Of a DNA stretch of 64,000 nucleotides, positions 45,753 through 55,910 are shown piece after piece (position 1 is the first letter of the stretch; each line of letters begins with the position of its first letter). Location: the NCBI GenBank assembly GCA_028823855.1, contig JAPPFL010000041.1, positions 18,171 through 82,170 of the forward strand, written 5' to 3'. Both the position numbers and the translations under genes were made by a program. The notes below the pieces were generated by a model. It did no database searches, had not been told where the DNA came from, and was given only the letters and a program-made list of their open reading frames with translations. This DNA is from Albidovulum sp. (GTDB lineage: Bacteria > Pseudomonadota > Alphaproteobacteria > Rhodobacterales > Rhodobacteraceae).

Positions 45753-46661
45753 ATGAAAAACATAAATTTCAGGCAACTCAAGGCCTACCAAGCAATTGTC
45801 GGCACCGGTTCGGCGACCGCCGCCGCAAAAATCCTTGCCTTGACGCAGCCTGCCGTCAGTCGAGCGCTCGCGACACTTGAAGCCGATCTCGGTTTCCAGC
45901 TTTTCGAAAGACGCGGTCGAAATCTCGTTCATTCGGAAAAGGGGCGACAGTTTTTCAGGACAATTGAACCAATTTTGAACGGGCTTGACGCGCTCCCGGG
46001 AATCGTTGAGGACATAAAGCTTGAACGAGGAAATCTGCTCCGAATTTCTGCAATTGGACCTTTGCTATTCAGTGAACTAGTCCCCCAGGCGCTAAAGCAA
46101 TTTCAATCGTTTTATCCAGACTTGCGGCTCGAGGTAAGTTGGGTAGATCGCCTTGACATCGAAGACTGGATCGCAAACCAGAACTCCGAGATCGGTTTGA
46201 CGCTAATGCCTGTCGATCATCCTCTACTCGAAGCTCGTGAATTTACGTCGGTCAGCGCGGTTGCACTGCTGCCGTCAAGCCATCGCCTAGCCGAAAAATC
46301 TGAAATTGGCCCATCGGACCTGCGAAATGAACGCCTTGTTATTCCAGCACGCAAAACAAGGCTTCGCCAGCTTGCCGACAAATGCATGCTGGAAGCCAAG
46401 CACCCGCTTCCCATAATGATCGAAACGTCCAGTGCAATCGCTAGTTGCCATCTAGTGGCGGCCGGACTCGGCATCGGCATTAGCGATCCATTCAGCGCTA
46501 CAGGAATTCGTCAGGGAAACTTCGTCGTTCGCTCATGGAAGCCGACAATCAAAATGGCGTACGCAGCGGTTTGGTTAAAGTCGCGGCCGCTGTCGGTGCG
46601 TACGTCGCGGCTTGTAGAGATTTTGCATCGCCTTGCAGGACAAATGAAAAATTCCGAGTAA
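45753..46661 (+). CDS. LysR-family transcriptional regulator
   Basis: A 302-residue LysR protein: HTH FRQLKAYQAIVGTGSATAAA, then KILALTQPAVSRALATLEAD, and an effector domain beginning ISAIGPLLFSELVPQALKQF. It is in front of, and in the same direction as, the tripartite tricarboxylate transporter operon, with about 1.9 kb between them. It may control that operon, although the distance weakens the link. Confidence 0.9.
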   Translation: MKNINFRQLKAYQAIVGTGSATAAAKILALTQPAVSRALATLEADLGFQLFERRGRNLVHSEKGRQFFRTIEPILNGLDALPGIVEDIKLERGNLLRISAIGPLLFSELVPQALKQFQSFYPDLRLEVSWVDRLDIEDWIANQNSEIGLTLMPVDHPLLEAREFTSVSAVALLPSSHRLAEKSEIGPSDLRNERLVIPARKTRLRQLADKCMLEAKHPLPIMIETSSAIASCHLVAAGLGIGISDPFSATGIRQGNFVVRSWKPTIKMAYAAVWLKSRPLSVRTSRLVEILHRLAGQMKNSE

Positions 46662-48550
46662 ATTGTCAGCGCCCCGTCGTCGAATTAGGCAGTAAAATTC
46701 CGATTGATTTTACGGTTTTGACCTTGAGAACTATCGGCAAGGCTGCTGGCGAGTCGAGTACCGATTGAATAGAGCTAGCTGGAGCATTCGCGGTATGTAT
46801 AGGTGCGCTTCGGCTACAGGAAGCAACCGGATAACTTCCGTTCGACCGCTTCAATGCAAGTATTTCATTCCGATCGGTCGAAAGTTATCGCCGCTTACGA
46901 AAATAAGCTGTAAAGAATGACTTTGGTCTTGTGGCGCCTAGAAGCCGATTACTGGAATTTTGCATCCAAATTGCCAATTCAGCCGCGCTTGCCGCGGACT
47001 CGGCGCGGCGGCGGCATGAGTTCGCGTTTCGCGCCGGTAGCGATGGCGCGGAAGCGTTTATGCACGGTCTTGCTTTCTCTTTCGGCTGGCTTCTTTTCCT
47101 TGTACGCGTGCGCATTGCGAGCGGTTTGCGGCAACGGCATTTGAAATCACGTAAGCATCCTCAACTATTTTAAACTGCGTCAGGGACAGCCACCTTTAGG
47201 GCGTATCCGGTACGCACCCGTAGCCACCTCGTCCACCCTAAGTGTGCGGCGACCCGAAAGGAATCGGAAACTGGTGCGCCAAGTATAAAATCGACGATCC
47301 GCCGAGCCGGAACGGAACAAGGCCGCCGGTGCGGTTCAGAGAGGAAGATCTGGCCGATGCCGGCCTTGGCCATTCCTGAATGGAGTTTCTGAATGGCCGA
47401 CTTGTCGAGGCAGGTGACGGGCCGAGAGAGAAGTCCTATCGCATCCGCGCGGCTCGATGCTCCGATGGCCACCGATACAAGCTAAGGGTCGTCAAACGGA
47501 CTGTGAACGGATTGAATATGGAGATTTGCCATGAGCCAATGCCTATCCGACACCATCTAGACTGTCGATCGCAATCCTCATGGATTGCGTTGAGCGGGTC
47601 CTCGGCGCAACGTAGCCGAATTTGCGGACAAATCGACCAACCGGATCGGTGATAAGTTGAGTCAATCGAGTGTTTTCAATTAAACTCGGCTTACTAGGAT
47701 CGGCGCCGATCGACGCTTAGTGTCAAATCGCTAGGGAAATGGGAACTGCGCGATGCTTGCGAGATGGATTAGTGTAATTTCCAGGTCGTGCCGTCAGACG
47801 AAAAGTGAACATTTTCTTCTTGATCCGCGCGCTGATTTCAAGCAGGCGCTCCAAGTCTCCTATACGATTATTTTGACGGCGTAGTCGGGTCTTTAGATAT
47901 ATTTCAGCGTCAATCAAATCCGGTCTGGCCTAGCTGTATTAATCTCGAATCTCCGAATTGACGCAATCTGCAAAACAACAGCAGGCAAATAGTGGAAATT
48001 GGCGAGTCACTTCTCGGGTCGGCGATAACGACGGCGGCGTCAGTCGACACTTTGGGATATCTGACCCGATTCAACGTTTTTTCGGGCAAGGCACGCGTTT
48101 TTATTAAGGCGCCGCTCTTAATGAATAATCTGCCCTCCGAAATGCCGATACTCGATCGCTCCTTCGATTCCGACCGGCCATAGATGAATATCCGAAACCC
48201 GGTGAGGCTAAATTGGTCCAGGTCGGAAAGCCCGGAATAGCGCGGCGCATGTAGTACTGATCTTCCGAGGATGGCGATGCCGGAACGAAGGCATATTCGC
48301 CTTGCACATGGAATTCCGGGGTTTTTTGATGCGCGGCGAGATGCCCGGTGCAAGCATTGTAAAAGCAATAGGAGTCGCAGCGTTGGAATCGCGGCGAAAC
48401 GATGTCGACAGGCGCTTTTGCATATGAATTTTATTTATGAATTATGCTCAAGAATTCATTTTTCTTTTGACAAATTGCACTTCATTTTAACCGGGACCGC
48501 AACGAGGTCGACGAACCGCCGGTTTGTTGATCCAAAATTTGGAGGAATTC
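46662..48550. other. 1.9-kb region without a convincing gene
   Basis: I see no family match on either strand. Several frames of 60-150 codons are open (for example 47170-47472 and 47910-48368, both minus) but have no ribosome-binding sites and random-looking composition. The region may contain fossil genes too eroded to identify. Confidence 0.45.
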
Positions 48551-49531
48551 ATGAAAAATCCATTGAAAGCGACGAGCGTCGGCATAATTCTTGGATTGTT
48601 GGCTTCGCCTGTTTTGGCCGATTGGCCGGAGCAACCGATAAAGATTACGATTCCCTGGAAGGCCGGAGCCGGCGCCGTTGACCAAATGACGCGCCAGCTG
48701 CAAAAAACCGTCTCGGATTCCGAAATCGTCGATCAGCCGATTACGATTTTCAACGTTGGAGGCCCGATCCCGATCGGTTTGCGGCAAGCAAAGGATCATG
48801 ATCCGGACGGCTATAATTTCGTCGTTATGCATACGGCAATGATGACATTGCAAGCGGCCGATAAAATTGATTTTGGCTATAAGGATTTTGAACCGGTTGC
48901 CAGACTCGGCCAATTTTGCCAAACGACCTCCGTTCACAAAGACACCGGGATTGAAACGCTTGACGAATTGCTCGACAAGGCGGCCGCGGAGCCGAATACG
49001 CTGGTTCACGGTGCCAACCTTGGAGCTATCAACCACGTTTACGGCATCATGGTCGAAGATCTTCGAGAGGGAGCAAAGTTTCGGTTCGTACAGACCGGAG
49101 GCGACGCAGGAACATTCCCGGAGTTTAAGGGAGGAAGAGTTCAGGTTGCGGGGTTTTCAGCGGCAGGCGCTACCAATTTCGCGCTCGGTGCCGACGGCAT
49201 GCCCGATCCAGAAAGCCCGGTTCGACTTCTTGCCTATGCAGGGTCCGAGCGACACAGGAATTTTTCGGATGTACCGACATTCCATGAATTGGGATACGAC
49301 TTTCAATTCTGCGTCGACGGATGGTACTTTGCGCCGAAAGGCACGCCAAATGATGCGATCGATGGATTTGCGAACATGGTAAGGGAAGCGCTGAACGACG
49401 AAGGAATGCAGTCTTTTCTGAGTGCCAAGGCTATGGTTGGCGCATTCCAGGCGGGCGACGAACTGATGGACGAAATGGACCGGCAATGGGAAGCGATCGA
49501 ACCCATCGCAGCTCGAGCCGCTAAAAAATAA
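48551..49531 (+). CDS. tctC: tripartite tricarboxylate transporter substrate-binding protein (TctC-like)
   Basis: A 326-residue periplasmic receptor. GGAGGA precedes the ATG; residues 1-23 form a signal peptide with cleavage after VLA. The mature part starts DWPEQPIKITIPWKAGAGAV, equivalent to the 'WPxkPIxlivPfxaGG' opening of TctC/Bug receptors. Ligands of this family are small carboxylates such as citrate or sugar acids. It leads the TctC-TctB-TctA operon. Confidence 0.93.
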   Translation: MKNPLKATSVGIILGLLASPVLADWPEQPIKITIPWKAGAGAVDQMTRQLQKTVSDSEIVDQPITIFNVGGPIPIGLRQAKDHDPDGYNFVVMHTAMMTLQAADKIDFGYKDFEPVARLGQFCQTTSVHKDTGIETLDELLDKAAAEPNTLVHGANLGAINHVYGIMVEDLREGAKFRFVQTGGDAGTFPEFKGGRVQVAGFSAAGATNFALGADGMPDPESPVRLLAYAGSERHRNFSDVPTFHELGYDFQFCVDGWYFAPKGTPNDAIDGFANMVREALNDEGMQSFLSAKAMVGAFQAGDELMDEMDRQWEAIEPIAARAAKK

Positions 49532-49620
49532 TTTTGTCCGTAACTTGTATCGGCGGCTGTCAATGGCGCAAACTAATGCCGCCGAGCGCAATGTTGATTC
49601 CGGTCGAATCTGGCTAAAAA

Positions 49621-50121
49621 ATGAATTTCAATAAACTGCGCTCGGCTGAATTCCTCGTGTCCGCGGCTCTGCTTTTGGTAAGCGGAGTATTTCTTGTCGA
49701 ATCATTGCAGTTGCCGGGAGGAGAATTCGACCCGCTCGGTCCAGGAGCTGCTCCCGAAATGGTCGCATCCGTTCTTCTGTTGCTCTGCTCGGTCGTTTTG
49801 ATTCGGACGGTTCGAGTTGGAAGCGGAATTGCCGGCAAAATTGAATCGGGCGAGAATATCAGCGGCAGTCCCGTGGATAAAACGCCGCGCTCTCTTATCT
49901 CTTTTTTCTGCCTACTTGTCGCCTACATTGTCGCATTTCAGTTCGAGGTTGCTCATTTCGTCGTGATTACGACCACGTTCGTGTTCCTTGCCACGGTTGC
50001 TCTTCGCGGCTGGGACTTTCGTTCGGTCATGATTGGCGCATCCGTGGCGGTCATACTTTCTCTTTTGCTATTCCTAGTTTTGACGAGGTTTTTCGTTATT
50101 CGCTTGCCTGGTGCGTTTTAG
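49621..50121 (+). CDS. tctB: tripartite tricarboxylate transporter small subunit (TctB-like)
   Basis: A 166-residue membrane protein with four hydrophobic segments (LVSAALLLVSGVFLVES; MVASVLLLLCSVVLIRTVRV; SLISFFCLLVAYIVAF; IGASVAVILSLLLFLVLTRF) and the TctB-like loop LPGGEFDPLGPGAAPEMVA. It partners TctA and TctC in sodium-driven uptake. It follows tctC by 89 bases and precedes tctA by 11 bases. Confidence 0.9.
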   Translation: MNFNKLRSAEFLVSAALLLVSGVFLVESLQLPGGEFDPLGPGAAPEMVASVLLLLCSVVLIRTVRVGSGIAGKIESGENISGSPVDKTPRSLISFFCLLVAYIVAFQFEVAHFVVITTTFVFLATVALRGWDFRSVMIGASVAVILSLLLFLVLTRFFVIRLPGAF

Positions 50122-50132
50122 GCTGGTTCCAG

Positions 50133-51632
50133 ATGATTGAAGGCGTTCTCGGCACTTTCACTCTGTTTCAAATGGCCTTCATCTTTATTGGCGTGTTTTC
50201 GGGAATCGTAGTCGGAGCGATCCCGGGGCTGACCGGATCTATGCTTATCGCACTGACGCTGCCCATTACGTTTCACATGTCGGCGCTGCACGCTACTACG
50301 TTGCTGGTTGCGATGTACGTCGGATCTATAGCGGGCGGCCTCATCACGGCGACCTTGCTGCGCATGCCGGGGTCGCCGGCGGCGGTTATGACTACTCTCG
50401 ACGGATATCCTCTTGCCAAGTCGGGACAACCCGGCCGCGCGCTAGGATTCGGCATCACGGCGTCCTTTATCGGTTCATTGATTGCGTGGGTGGCGCTTGC
50501 AACGATCTCCGAACCATTATCGGAGCTCGCCGTGAAATTGACTCCCTTCGACTATTTCGCCCTCGTTATGATGGCGATGGCCTTGATCGCCTCGGTAGCG
50601 GGAGGCGATGTCATCAAAGGGCTCGTAACGGGATTTTTAGGGATGCTCGTGACCTTTCCCGGCATTGATCCGTCAGGAGGCGAAATTCGACTTACGTTTG
50701 GATCAAACGATCTGCTCGGCGGATTCAAACTTCTTCCCGTTTTGATCGGCGTTTTTGCGGTAAGCCAAATTTTCGCTGATGCCTTCGATATGGATGCCCG
50801 CCGGGAAAAGGTGGAGTTCTCAAGCCGGGGAATATTTATGTCGGTGCGGGACCTTAAGGATCAGGCTATTAACCTTGTTCGATCTTCGCTTGTCGGTACA
50901 TTCATTGGCATACTGCCCGGTGTCGGCGCGTCCGTTGGTTCCGCACTCGCCTACCTATTCGCGAGGCTAGGATCGCGGACTCCGGAAAAATTCGGCAAGG
51001 GGTCCGAAGAGGGAATCGTAGCTTCTGAAACGGCTAACAACGCGACGGTTGGCGGTGCGCTTATTCCTTTGATTTCACTGGGAATTCCAGGGTCGGTGAC
51101 TGATGCGATCCTTATCGGCGCGTTGACTATACACTCTCTGCAGCCTGGTCCCTTACTATTTGAAACTAATCCCGATATCGTCTGGAATGTCATAGGCGTC
51201 TATTTTGTCGCGACATTTGTCATGTTTGGACTTATGCTCGGACTAATAAGGCTCTACGTATCCATTTCAGTCATTCCGAAATCCTACCTGCTTCCGGCAA
51301 TAATGGTGTTTTGCGTGGTTGGAGTCTACTCGCTCAACAACACCATGTTCGATGTCTGGACGATGCTATTGTTCGGCATCGTGGGTTTCCTGCTGGAGCG
51401 GGCCGGGTTTAATCTAGGACCATTCGTCATTGGATACGTTTTGGCCAAAGTTGCCGAAGCGAAATTGCGGCAGGGACTGATGTTTACCGACGGCGACATT
51501 TCGCCGCTCTTCCTGGAACCCCTGTCCGCCGGAATGCTGCTCGCCGCATTCGCCCTTCTAGTCTGGTCATTGTGGGCGGAACGCCGACGCCGGCTTTCCT
51601 CCGTATTGCGCGGGGGAGGCTCGAAGCCTTGA
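50133..51632 (+). CDS. tctA: tripartite tricarboxylate transporter large permease (TctA-like)
   Basis: A 499-residue polytopic permease. The family signature occurs twice: GAIPGLTGSMLIALTLPITF near the N terminus and GILPGVGASVGSALAYLFAR, followed by SETANNATVGGALIPLISLG and IPGSVTDAILIGAL, mid-protein. About 12 helices are expected. It is the transport channel for the TctC ligand. Its TGA overlaps the TTG start of the sulfatase gene, so transporter and sulfatase are co-expressed. Confidence 0.95.
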   Translation: MIEGVLGTFTLFQMAFIFIGVFSGIVVGAIPGLTGSMLIALTLPITFHMSALHATTLLVAMYVGSIAGGLITATLLRMPGSPAAVMTTLDGYPLAKSGQPGRALGFGITASFIGSLIAWVALATISEPLSELAVKLTPFDYFALVMMAMALIASVAGGDVIKGLVTGFLGMLVTFPGIDPSGGEIRLTFGSNDLLGGFKLLPVLIGVFAVSQIFADAFDMDARREKVEFSSRGIFMSVRDLKDQAINLVRSSLVGTFIGILPGVGASVGSALAYLFARLGSRTPEKFGKGSEEGIVASETANNATVGGALIPLISLGIPGSVTDAILIGALTIHSLQPGPLLFETNPDIVWNVIGVYFVATFVMFGLMLGLIRLYVSISVIPKSYLLPAIMVFCVVGVYSLNNTMFDVWTMLLFGIVGFLLERAGFNLGPFVIGYVLAKVAEAKLRQGLMFTDGDISPLFLEPLSAGMLLAAFALLVWSLWAERRRRLSSVLRGGGSKP

Positions 51633-53143
51633 AAACTATTTTCCTTATGTTTGACAGCCTTAACAGGCGGGTTCTCGAGTGCTATGGCGGCGCGGCGCAC
51701 ACTCCCAATTTCTCGCGCCTTGCCGAGCGGTCCGTAACTTTCGATAGCCACTACGTCGGGTCGCTGCCCTGCATACCGGCCCGGCGCGATATTCAGACCG
51801 GAAGATTGAATTTTATGCATAGGTCCTGGGGACCCTTGGAGCCGTATGACATCTGTTTTCCGGAAATAATGAAAAGACGCGGAATTCACACGCACCTCAT
51901 TACGGACCACTACCATTACTTCGAAGATGGCGGACTGAACTACCAAAACCGGTTCTCGACCTGGGAGCTGGAACGCGGGCAAGAGTGGGATCCCTGGAAA
52001 GCTCTTGTGGACGTGCCCGACGGCGAATTTCGAAAACGCTACCATTCCATGCAGTATGCGCTTCCCGGGTCGCCAGGTGGTCGCGCCAGGGGCATGATCA
52101 ACAGAAAATTCATTTCGACCGAAAACGAATTCTCGATGCCGCGCTGCTTTGAACGCGCATTTGAGTTCCTTGAGGCCAACCGAAATTCCGATAACTGGTT
52201 TTTGCAGCTCGAGTGCTTCGACCCGCATGAACCGTTTACCGCGCCCGAATCTTATCGTTCCCGCTATAAATCGGGATACAACGGACCGATTCTCGATTGG
52301 CCGTTGTACAAGAGGGTCGACGAAAGCGTCGTCGAAATTCAGGAAATTCGAGCGAACTACATGGCGCTTGTATCAATGTGCGACGCATATCTCGGTAAGC
52401 TGCTAGACTATATGGACGAGCACGGCATGTGGAAGGATACGGCAATAATAGTTACTACGGATCACGGATTTATGCTCGGAGAACATGATTGGTGGGCGAA
52501 GAGCCGCATGCCGTTCTACAACGAGATCGCCAATATTCCGCTCCTAGTATTCAACCCGCGCTATTCGCATCTTGCGGGAACGAGGCGACGATCACTGACT
52601 CAGAATATCGACCTGATGCCCACGCTGCTGGGCTGGTACCGTGAAAATGTCCCGGACACGGTGTGCGGCCATCTACTCGATCCGGTCATCGAACAAGATT
52701 CGACTGATCGGCGAATTGCTCTCTACGGCCAGTTCGGCGCGGCCGTGAACGCCACGGACGGTCGGTATACTTATTTCCTCTATCCGGAGGGCGGCTGCAA
52801 TTTGGATTCCCAAAACATCTTCGAATACACGCTCATGCCAACGCACCAGCAGCATTTTTTCTCTCAATCCGAGTTTGAAGGAGCGGAATTGGTCAGCGGC
52901 TTTGAATTTATGAAGAATTTTCCGGTCATGAAAATTCCAGCCCGCAAGGTCGAAGCGCGAGGCCAGGGGGCAAATGTCGAAGATGCGGACACCGTTCTTT
53001 ACGATCTTGAATCGGACCCAGGTCAAGAGCGACCAATCCGTGATGAAGCGGTTGTTTCGCGCATTAGGGATGAAATGAGCCGCGTTATGGCACTTCACCA
53101 AGCTCCGGAAGAAGCCTTTTCGAGACTTGGTCTAAAAATTTAA
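51629..53143 (+). CDS. type I sulfatase
   Basis: A 504-residue sulfatase. Asp9 in MKTIFLMFDSLNRR starts the metal site. The formylglycine motif is Cys48-Ile-Pro-Ala-Arg52 followed by DIQTGR, the C-x-P-x-R...TGR consensus. VTTDHGFMLGEHDWW supplies further metal ligands. The TTG start at 51629 overlaps the tctA stop; an upstream in-frame ATG is inside tctA. No signal peptide is seen, so it should act in the cytosol after import, in contrast to exported carbohydrate sulfatases. A formylglycine-generating enzyme is needed and is not in this window. The substrate is probably a sulfated sugar or acid brought in by TctABC. Confidence 0.92.
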   Translation: MKTIFLMFDSLNRRVLECYGGAAHTPNFSRLAERSVTFDSHYVGSLPCIPARRDIQTGRLNFMHRSWGPLEPYDICFPEIMKRRGIHTHLITDHYHYFEDGGLNYQNRFSTWELERGQEWDPWKALVDVPDGEFRKRYHSMQYALPGSPGGRARGMINRKFISTENEFSMPRCFERAFEFLEANRNSDNWFLQLECFDPHEPFTAPESYRSRYKSGYNGPILDWPLYKRVDESVVEIQEIRANYMALVSMCDAYLGKLLDYMDEHGMWKDTAIIVTTDHGFMLGEHDWWAKSRMPFYNEIANIPLLVFNPRYSHLAGTRRRSLTQNIDLMPTLLGWYRENVPDTVCGHLLDPVIEQDSTDRRIALYGQFGAAVNATDGRYTYFLYPEGGCNLDSQNIFEYTLMPTHQQHFFSQSEFEGAELVSGFEFMKNFPVMKIPARKVEARGQGANVEDADTVLYDLESDPGQERPIRDEAVVSRIRDEMSRVMALHQAPEEAFSRLGLKI

Positions 53144-53500
53144 GGTTCGCCGCTGAATCGGAGATTTAGGCGGTCGCGGGCAACCGGACCAAGGATTAAA
53201 TGGATCAATAATAATGTGTCGGGCGTCAAATATGACATCGTCCAGAATGCGCGTTCGACCGAGTTCAAATTCGGCGTCTTGTGAATCGGGCTTAAATTCG
53301 GTTCACGGCTCGTCTCCATCAAATAAAATTTGCGTAAATCCATGTGGAATTTGCTTTGAGTCCTAGCGGCCGGCCTCCAGTTAGGACAGAAGTCGTAGTT
53401 GCCTTCGCCGGGATCATTGATATGGTTAGGCCTTCGCTTGGCGCGGAATCTCTTTTGCGATGCGCAGTTTCGAACTAAAGTCGAGAGCAGATTAAGAAAA

Positions 53501-54406
53501 TTGACCTTCGCCCTGTCCGGAATTCTTCCGGTTCTACCAACTCCATTTCGCAGAGACGGCGGCATCGACGGCGATGCCATGAAAAGGCTTGTCGAATTTG
53601 CATTGTCCAAGGGCGCCGCCGGCCTCGTTTTTCCGGGCTTTGCGAGTGAGGTGGAGTATCTGAGTAGAGGAGAGCGAGAAGAGCTTCTTGGCGTTGTCGC
53701 GGATGAGGCCAAAAGGCGAGTCGTAATCGTGGCGGGAGCCAGTGCGGATTCGGCGGAGGAAGTGATCGCGCATGGAAGAACGGCACTGCGATTGCGAATT
53801 GATCACCTTATGATTCAGCCGCCGATTGGTATCGGTTCGACGGCGAAAGCAGTGGCTGAATTCTTAAATCAAGTTGCTAGTGCCCTGCCAAAAATGCGTT
53901 TTGTCCTGCAGAACGCCCCTGCGCCTCGCGGCTCGGACTTGTCGCCGGCGACCATTGCGGCAGTCGTAAAAGCCGTGCCTCGAACGGCTTATGTCAAGGA
54001 AGAAACCCTGCCCGCAGGGCCGGCAATTTCCGCGATTTTGGCGAACAAGCCAGATGGCTTGCTGGGAGCGATTGGCGGCGGTGGCGCCCGCTACATTATC
54101 GATGAGTACAGACACGGCGCCTGCGCAGCCATGCCGGCAATCGAGTTGACGGACATTCACTCGGAAATCGACTCGGCTTTTCATTCGGGCGATATGGCAG
54201 AAGCGCGAGTTCTTTACGGTCGTACGTTGCCGCTTTTATTGCTTCAAGCGATATATCGAATGAGATTGACTAAGCACGTGATGATGAGACGAGGAATCCT
54301 GTCAAATGCCCGAGTGCGCGCCAGGATCCCGTTAATTGATGAGTGCACCGTGGACGAAATCGACGAGAATCTTGCTATCCTAGGCTTGCTCGACGAGCGA
54401 AATTGA
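53501..54406 (+). CDS. dihydrodipicolinate synthase (DapA)-family lyase
   Basis: A 302-residue TIM-barrel class I aldolase relative: LSGILPVLPTPFRRDGGIDG, GLVFPGFASEVEYLSRGERE, and Schiff-base Lys166 in TAYVKEET. In DHDPS the catalytic tyrosine lies in a YNxP segment; here the equivalent is LQNAPAPRG, without the Tyr. That fits non-DHDPS members such as 5-dehydro-4-deoxyglucarate dehydratase or other aldolases. A GTG/TTG-type start is used (TTG 53501, ahead of TFALSG); the open frame further upstream has no family residues. It precedes a sugar-acid dehydratase-like gene. Confidence 0.85.
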   Translation: MTFALSGILPVLPTPFRRDGGIDGDAMKRLVEFALSKGAAGLVFPGFASEVEYLSRGEREELLGVVADEAKRRVVIVAGASADSAEEVIAHGRTALRLRIDHLMIQPPIGIGSTAKAVAEFLNQVASALPKMRFVLQNAPAPRGSDLSPATIAAVVKAVPRTAYVKEETLPAGPAISAILANKPDGLLGAIGGGGARYIIDEYRHGACAAMPAIELTDIHSEIDSAFHSGDMAEARVLYGRTLPLLLLQAIYRMRLTKHVMMRRGILSNARVRARIPLIDECTVDEIDENLAILGLLDERN

Positions 54407-54420
54407 CGCAAAGGCCGCCA

Positions 54421-55626
54421 ATGGAGTTCGATTCCGTAAAGTCGATCGTTCCATTCTCGCTAACGCTTCCGCGCGAAAAGCCATACTTGGGCACTTTAAG
54501 GAAGGGCGAAGAACCGAACGCTTCCGGCTATTTCGTTCGACGAGGTAACGGAACCGTGTATCCGGTCTTCGATAGGAGCGTACTGGTCCGCATTGAAACC
54601 AGGTCAGGGATTGTCGGATGGGGCGAAACCTACGGCCTTGTCGCTCCTGGAGCGGTCGGAGAGATCATAAACGATCTGCTTGCGGAATTCATTGTCGGAC
54701 GCGACCCGACCGATCCCGCTGCGATTTACGACGACCTCTACGGTCTACTTCGCGTTAGAGGCTACGGCGGCGGATTTTTCGCGGATGCGCTCGCCGCGAT
54801 AGATATTGCGCTTTGGGACGTTGCCGGGCGAATTGCAGGCTGCTCGGTGGCCAACCTTCTAGGGAGCGCCGTCCGGCAGACTATACCCGCGTATGTTTCC
54901 GGTTTGCCCGAAGACTCGCTCGAAAAGCGCGCGGAACTTGCAAAATCGTGGCTGGTGCGAGGCTTTGATTCATTCAAATTCGCATTGCCGATGGCCGATG
55001 ACGGTCCGAAAGCGGAAATGTCGGCGCTGCGAAGCGCTCTTGGCGAAAAAGCCAGGATCGCAGTCGACATGCACTGGTCGCATACCGCGGCCCAAGCGAC
55101 CGAATTGATCGAGTATATGGCTCCTTGCGGATTATGGTTTGCCGAAGCACCCGTGTGGACCGAAGATATCGAGGGCCTTTCGCGGGTCTGCCGCGATTCC
55201 GCCGTACCGATAGCCGTTGGCGAAGAATGGCGGACTGTTTACGACATGAGGCATCGCATCGAACGCTGCCGCATTGCCATCGTGCAGCCTGAAATGGGGC
55301 ATAAGGGCATTACGAATTTTTCGCGAATTCATGATTGCGCCGCCGAACGCGGCATTGAAGTGATTCCTCATGCGACTATAGGATTGGGAATCTTTCTGGC
55401 CGCGAGTCTACTGGCATCGGCTGCGATGCCGCGCGTAACCGCGCACGAGTTCCAGCATTCAATTTTTGAGCCCAATCGCCGACTGGTTTTGGGAGATATG
55501 GACTGTGTCGCCGGTTCATATTCCATACCGACCGGCCCGGGCCTTGGCACTGAACCATCGCCGGAAGCGGTTGCGCAAATGGTGCCGATGGGAAAAGGGG
55601 CGGCTTCCCTAGCGCGACGAAACTGA
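54421..55626 (+). CDS. mandelate racemase/muconate lactonizing enzyme-family protein (sugar-acid dehydratase-like)
   Basis: A 401-residue enolase-superfamily enzyme. Catalytic and metal residues: Lys186 in FDSFKFALP, Asp216 in AVDMHWSH, Glu242 in FAEAPVW, Glu268 or Glu269 in VGEEWR, and His317 in IPHATIG. These give a metal-stabilised enolate with acid/base Lys and His, the pattern of sugar-acid (galactarate, glucarate, galactonate) dehydratases. ATG 54421 is 14 bases after the preceding stop. Together with the DapA-family lyase it forms a dehydratase-aldolase/dehydratase pair. Confidence 0.88.
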   Translation: MEFDSVKSIVPFSLTLPREKPYLGTLRKGEEPNASGYFVRRGNGTVYPVFDRSVLVRIETRSGIVGWGETYGLVAPGAVGEIINDLLAEFIVGRDPTDPAAIYDDLYGLLRVRGYGGGFFADALAAIDIALWDVAGRIAGCSVANLLGSAVRQTIPAYVSGLPEDSLEKRAELAKSWLVRGFDSFKFALPMADDGPKAEMSALRSALGEKARIAVDMHWSHTAAQATELIEYMAPCGLWFAEAPVWTEDIEGLSRVCRDSAVPIAVGEEWRTVYDMRHRIERCRIAIVQPEMGHKGITNFSRIHDCAAERGIEVIPHATIGLGIFLAASLLASAAMPRVTAHEFQHSIFEPNRRLVLGDMDCVAGSYSIPTGPGLGTEPSPEAVAQMVPMGKGAASLARRN

Positions 55627-55910
55627 ATTCGAGAACAATCTTCGAAGTCGTGGGTTTTTCTTCAAATTGTCGCTTTGAGCGCTACGACGCAACTATGAAG
55701 CGAAGCGGGCTGCTAAGTAGTCTCCCCTTTCGATCGCATCATATTTAGAGCTCTCGGCAGAAAGCGCGGGAAGTAATTTTGACTGGCCGGGAGTTTACCT
55801 GTACGGTCCGCCAAGCTTCAGAATGCGCAAGGGTGGCCTATCGCGTTAACTATCAGAAAGGCGTATCGAGGCGTACTTGAAGCACAATTCCAAATTTGGG
55901 AGCAATTGAA
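55627..55910. promoter_or_regulatory. intergenic region, probable promoter of the sugar ABC operon
   Basis: Two hundred and eighty-four bases with no gene. GGGAG lies about nine bases before the ATG of the binding-protein gene. No clear operator is visible. Confidence 0.4.
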
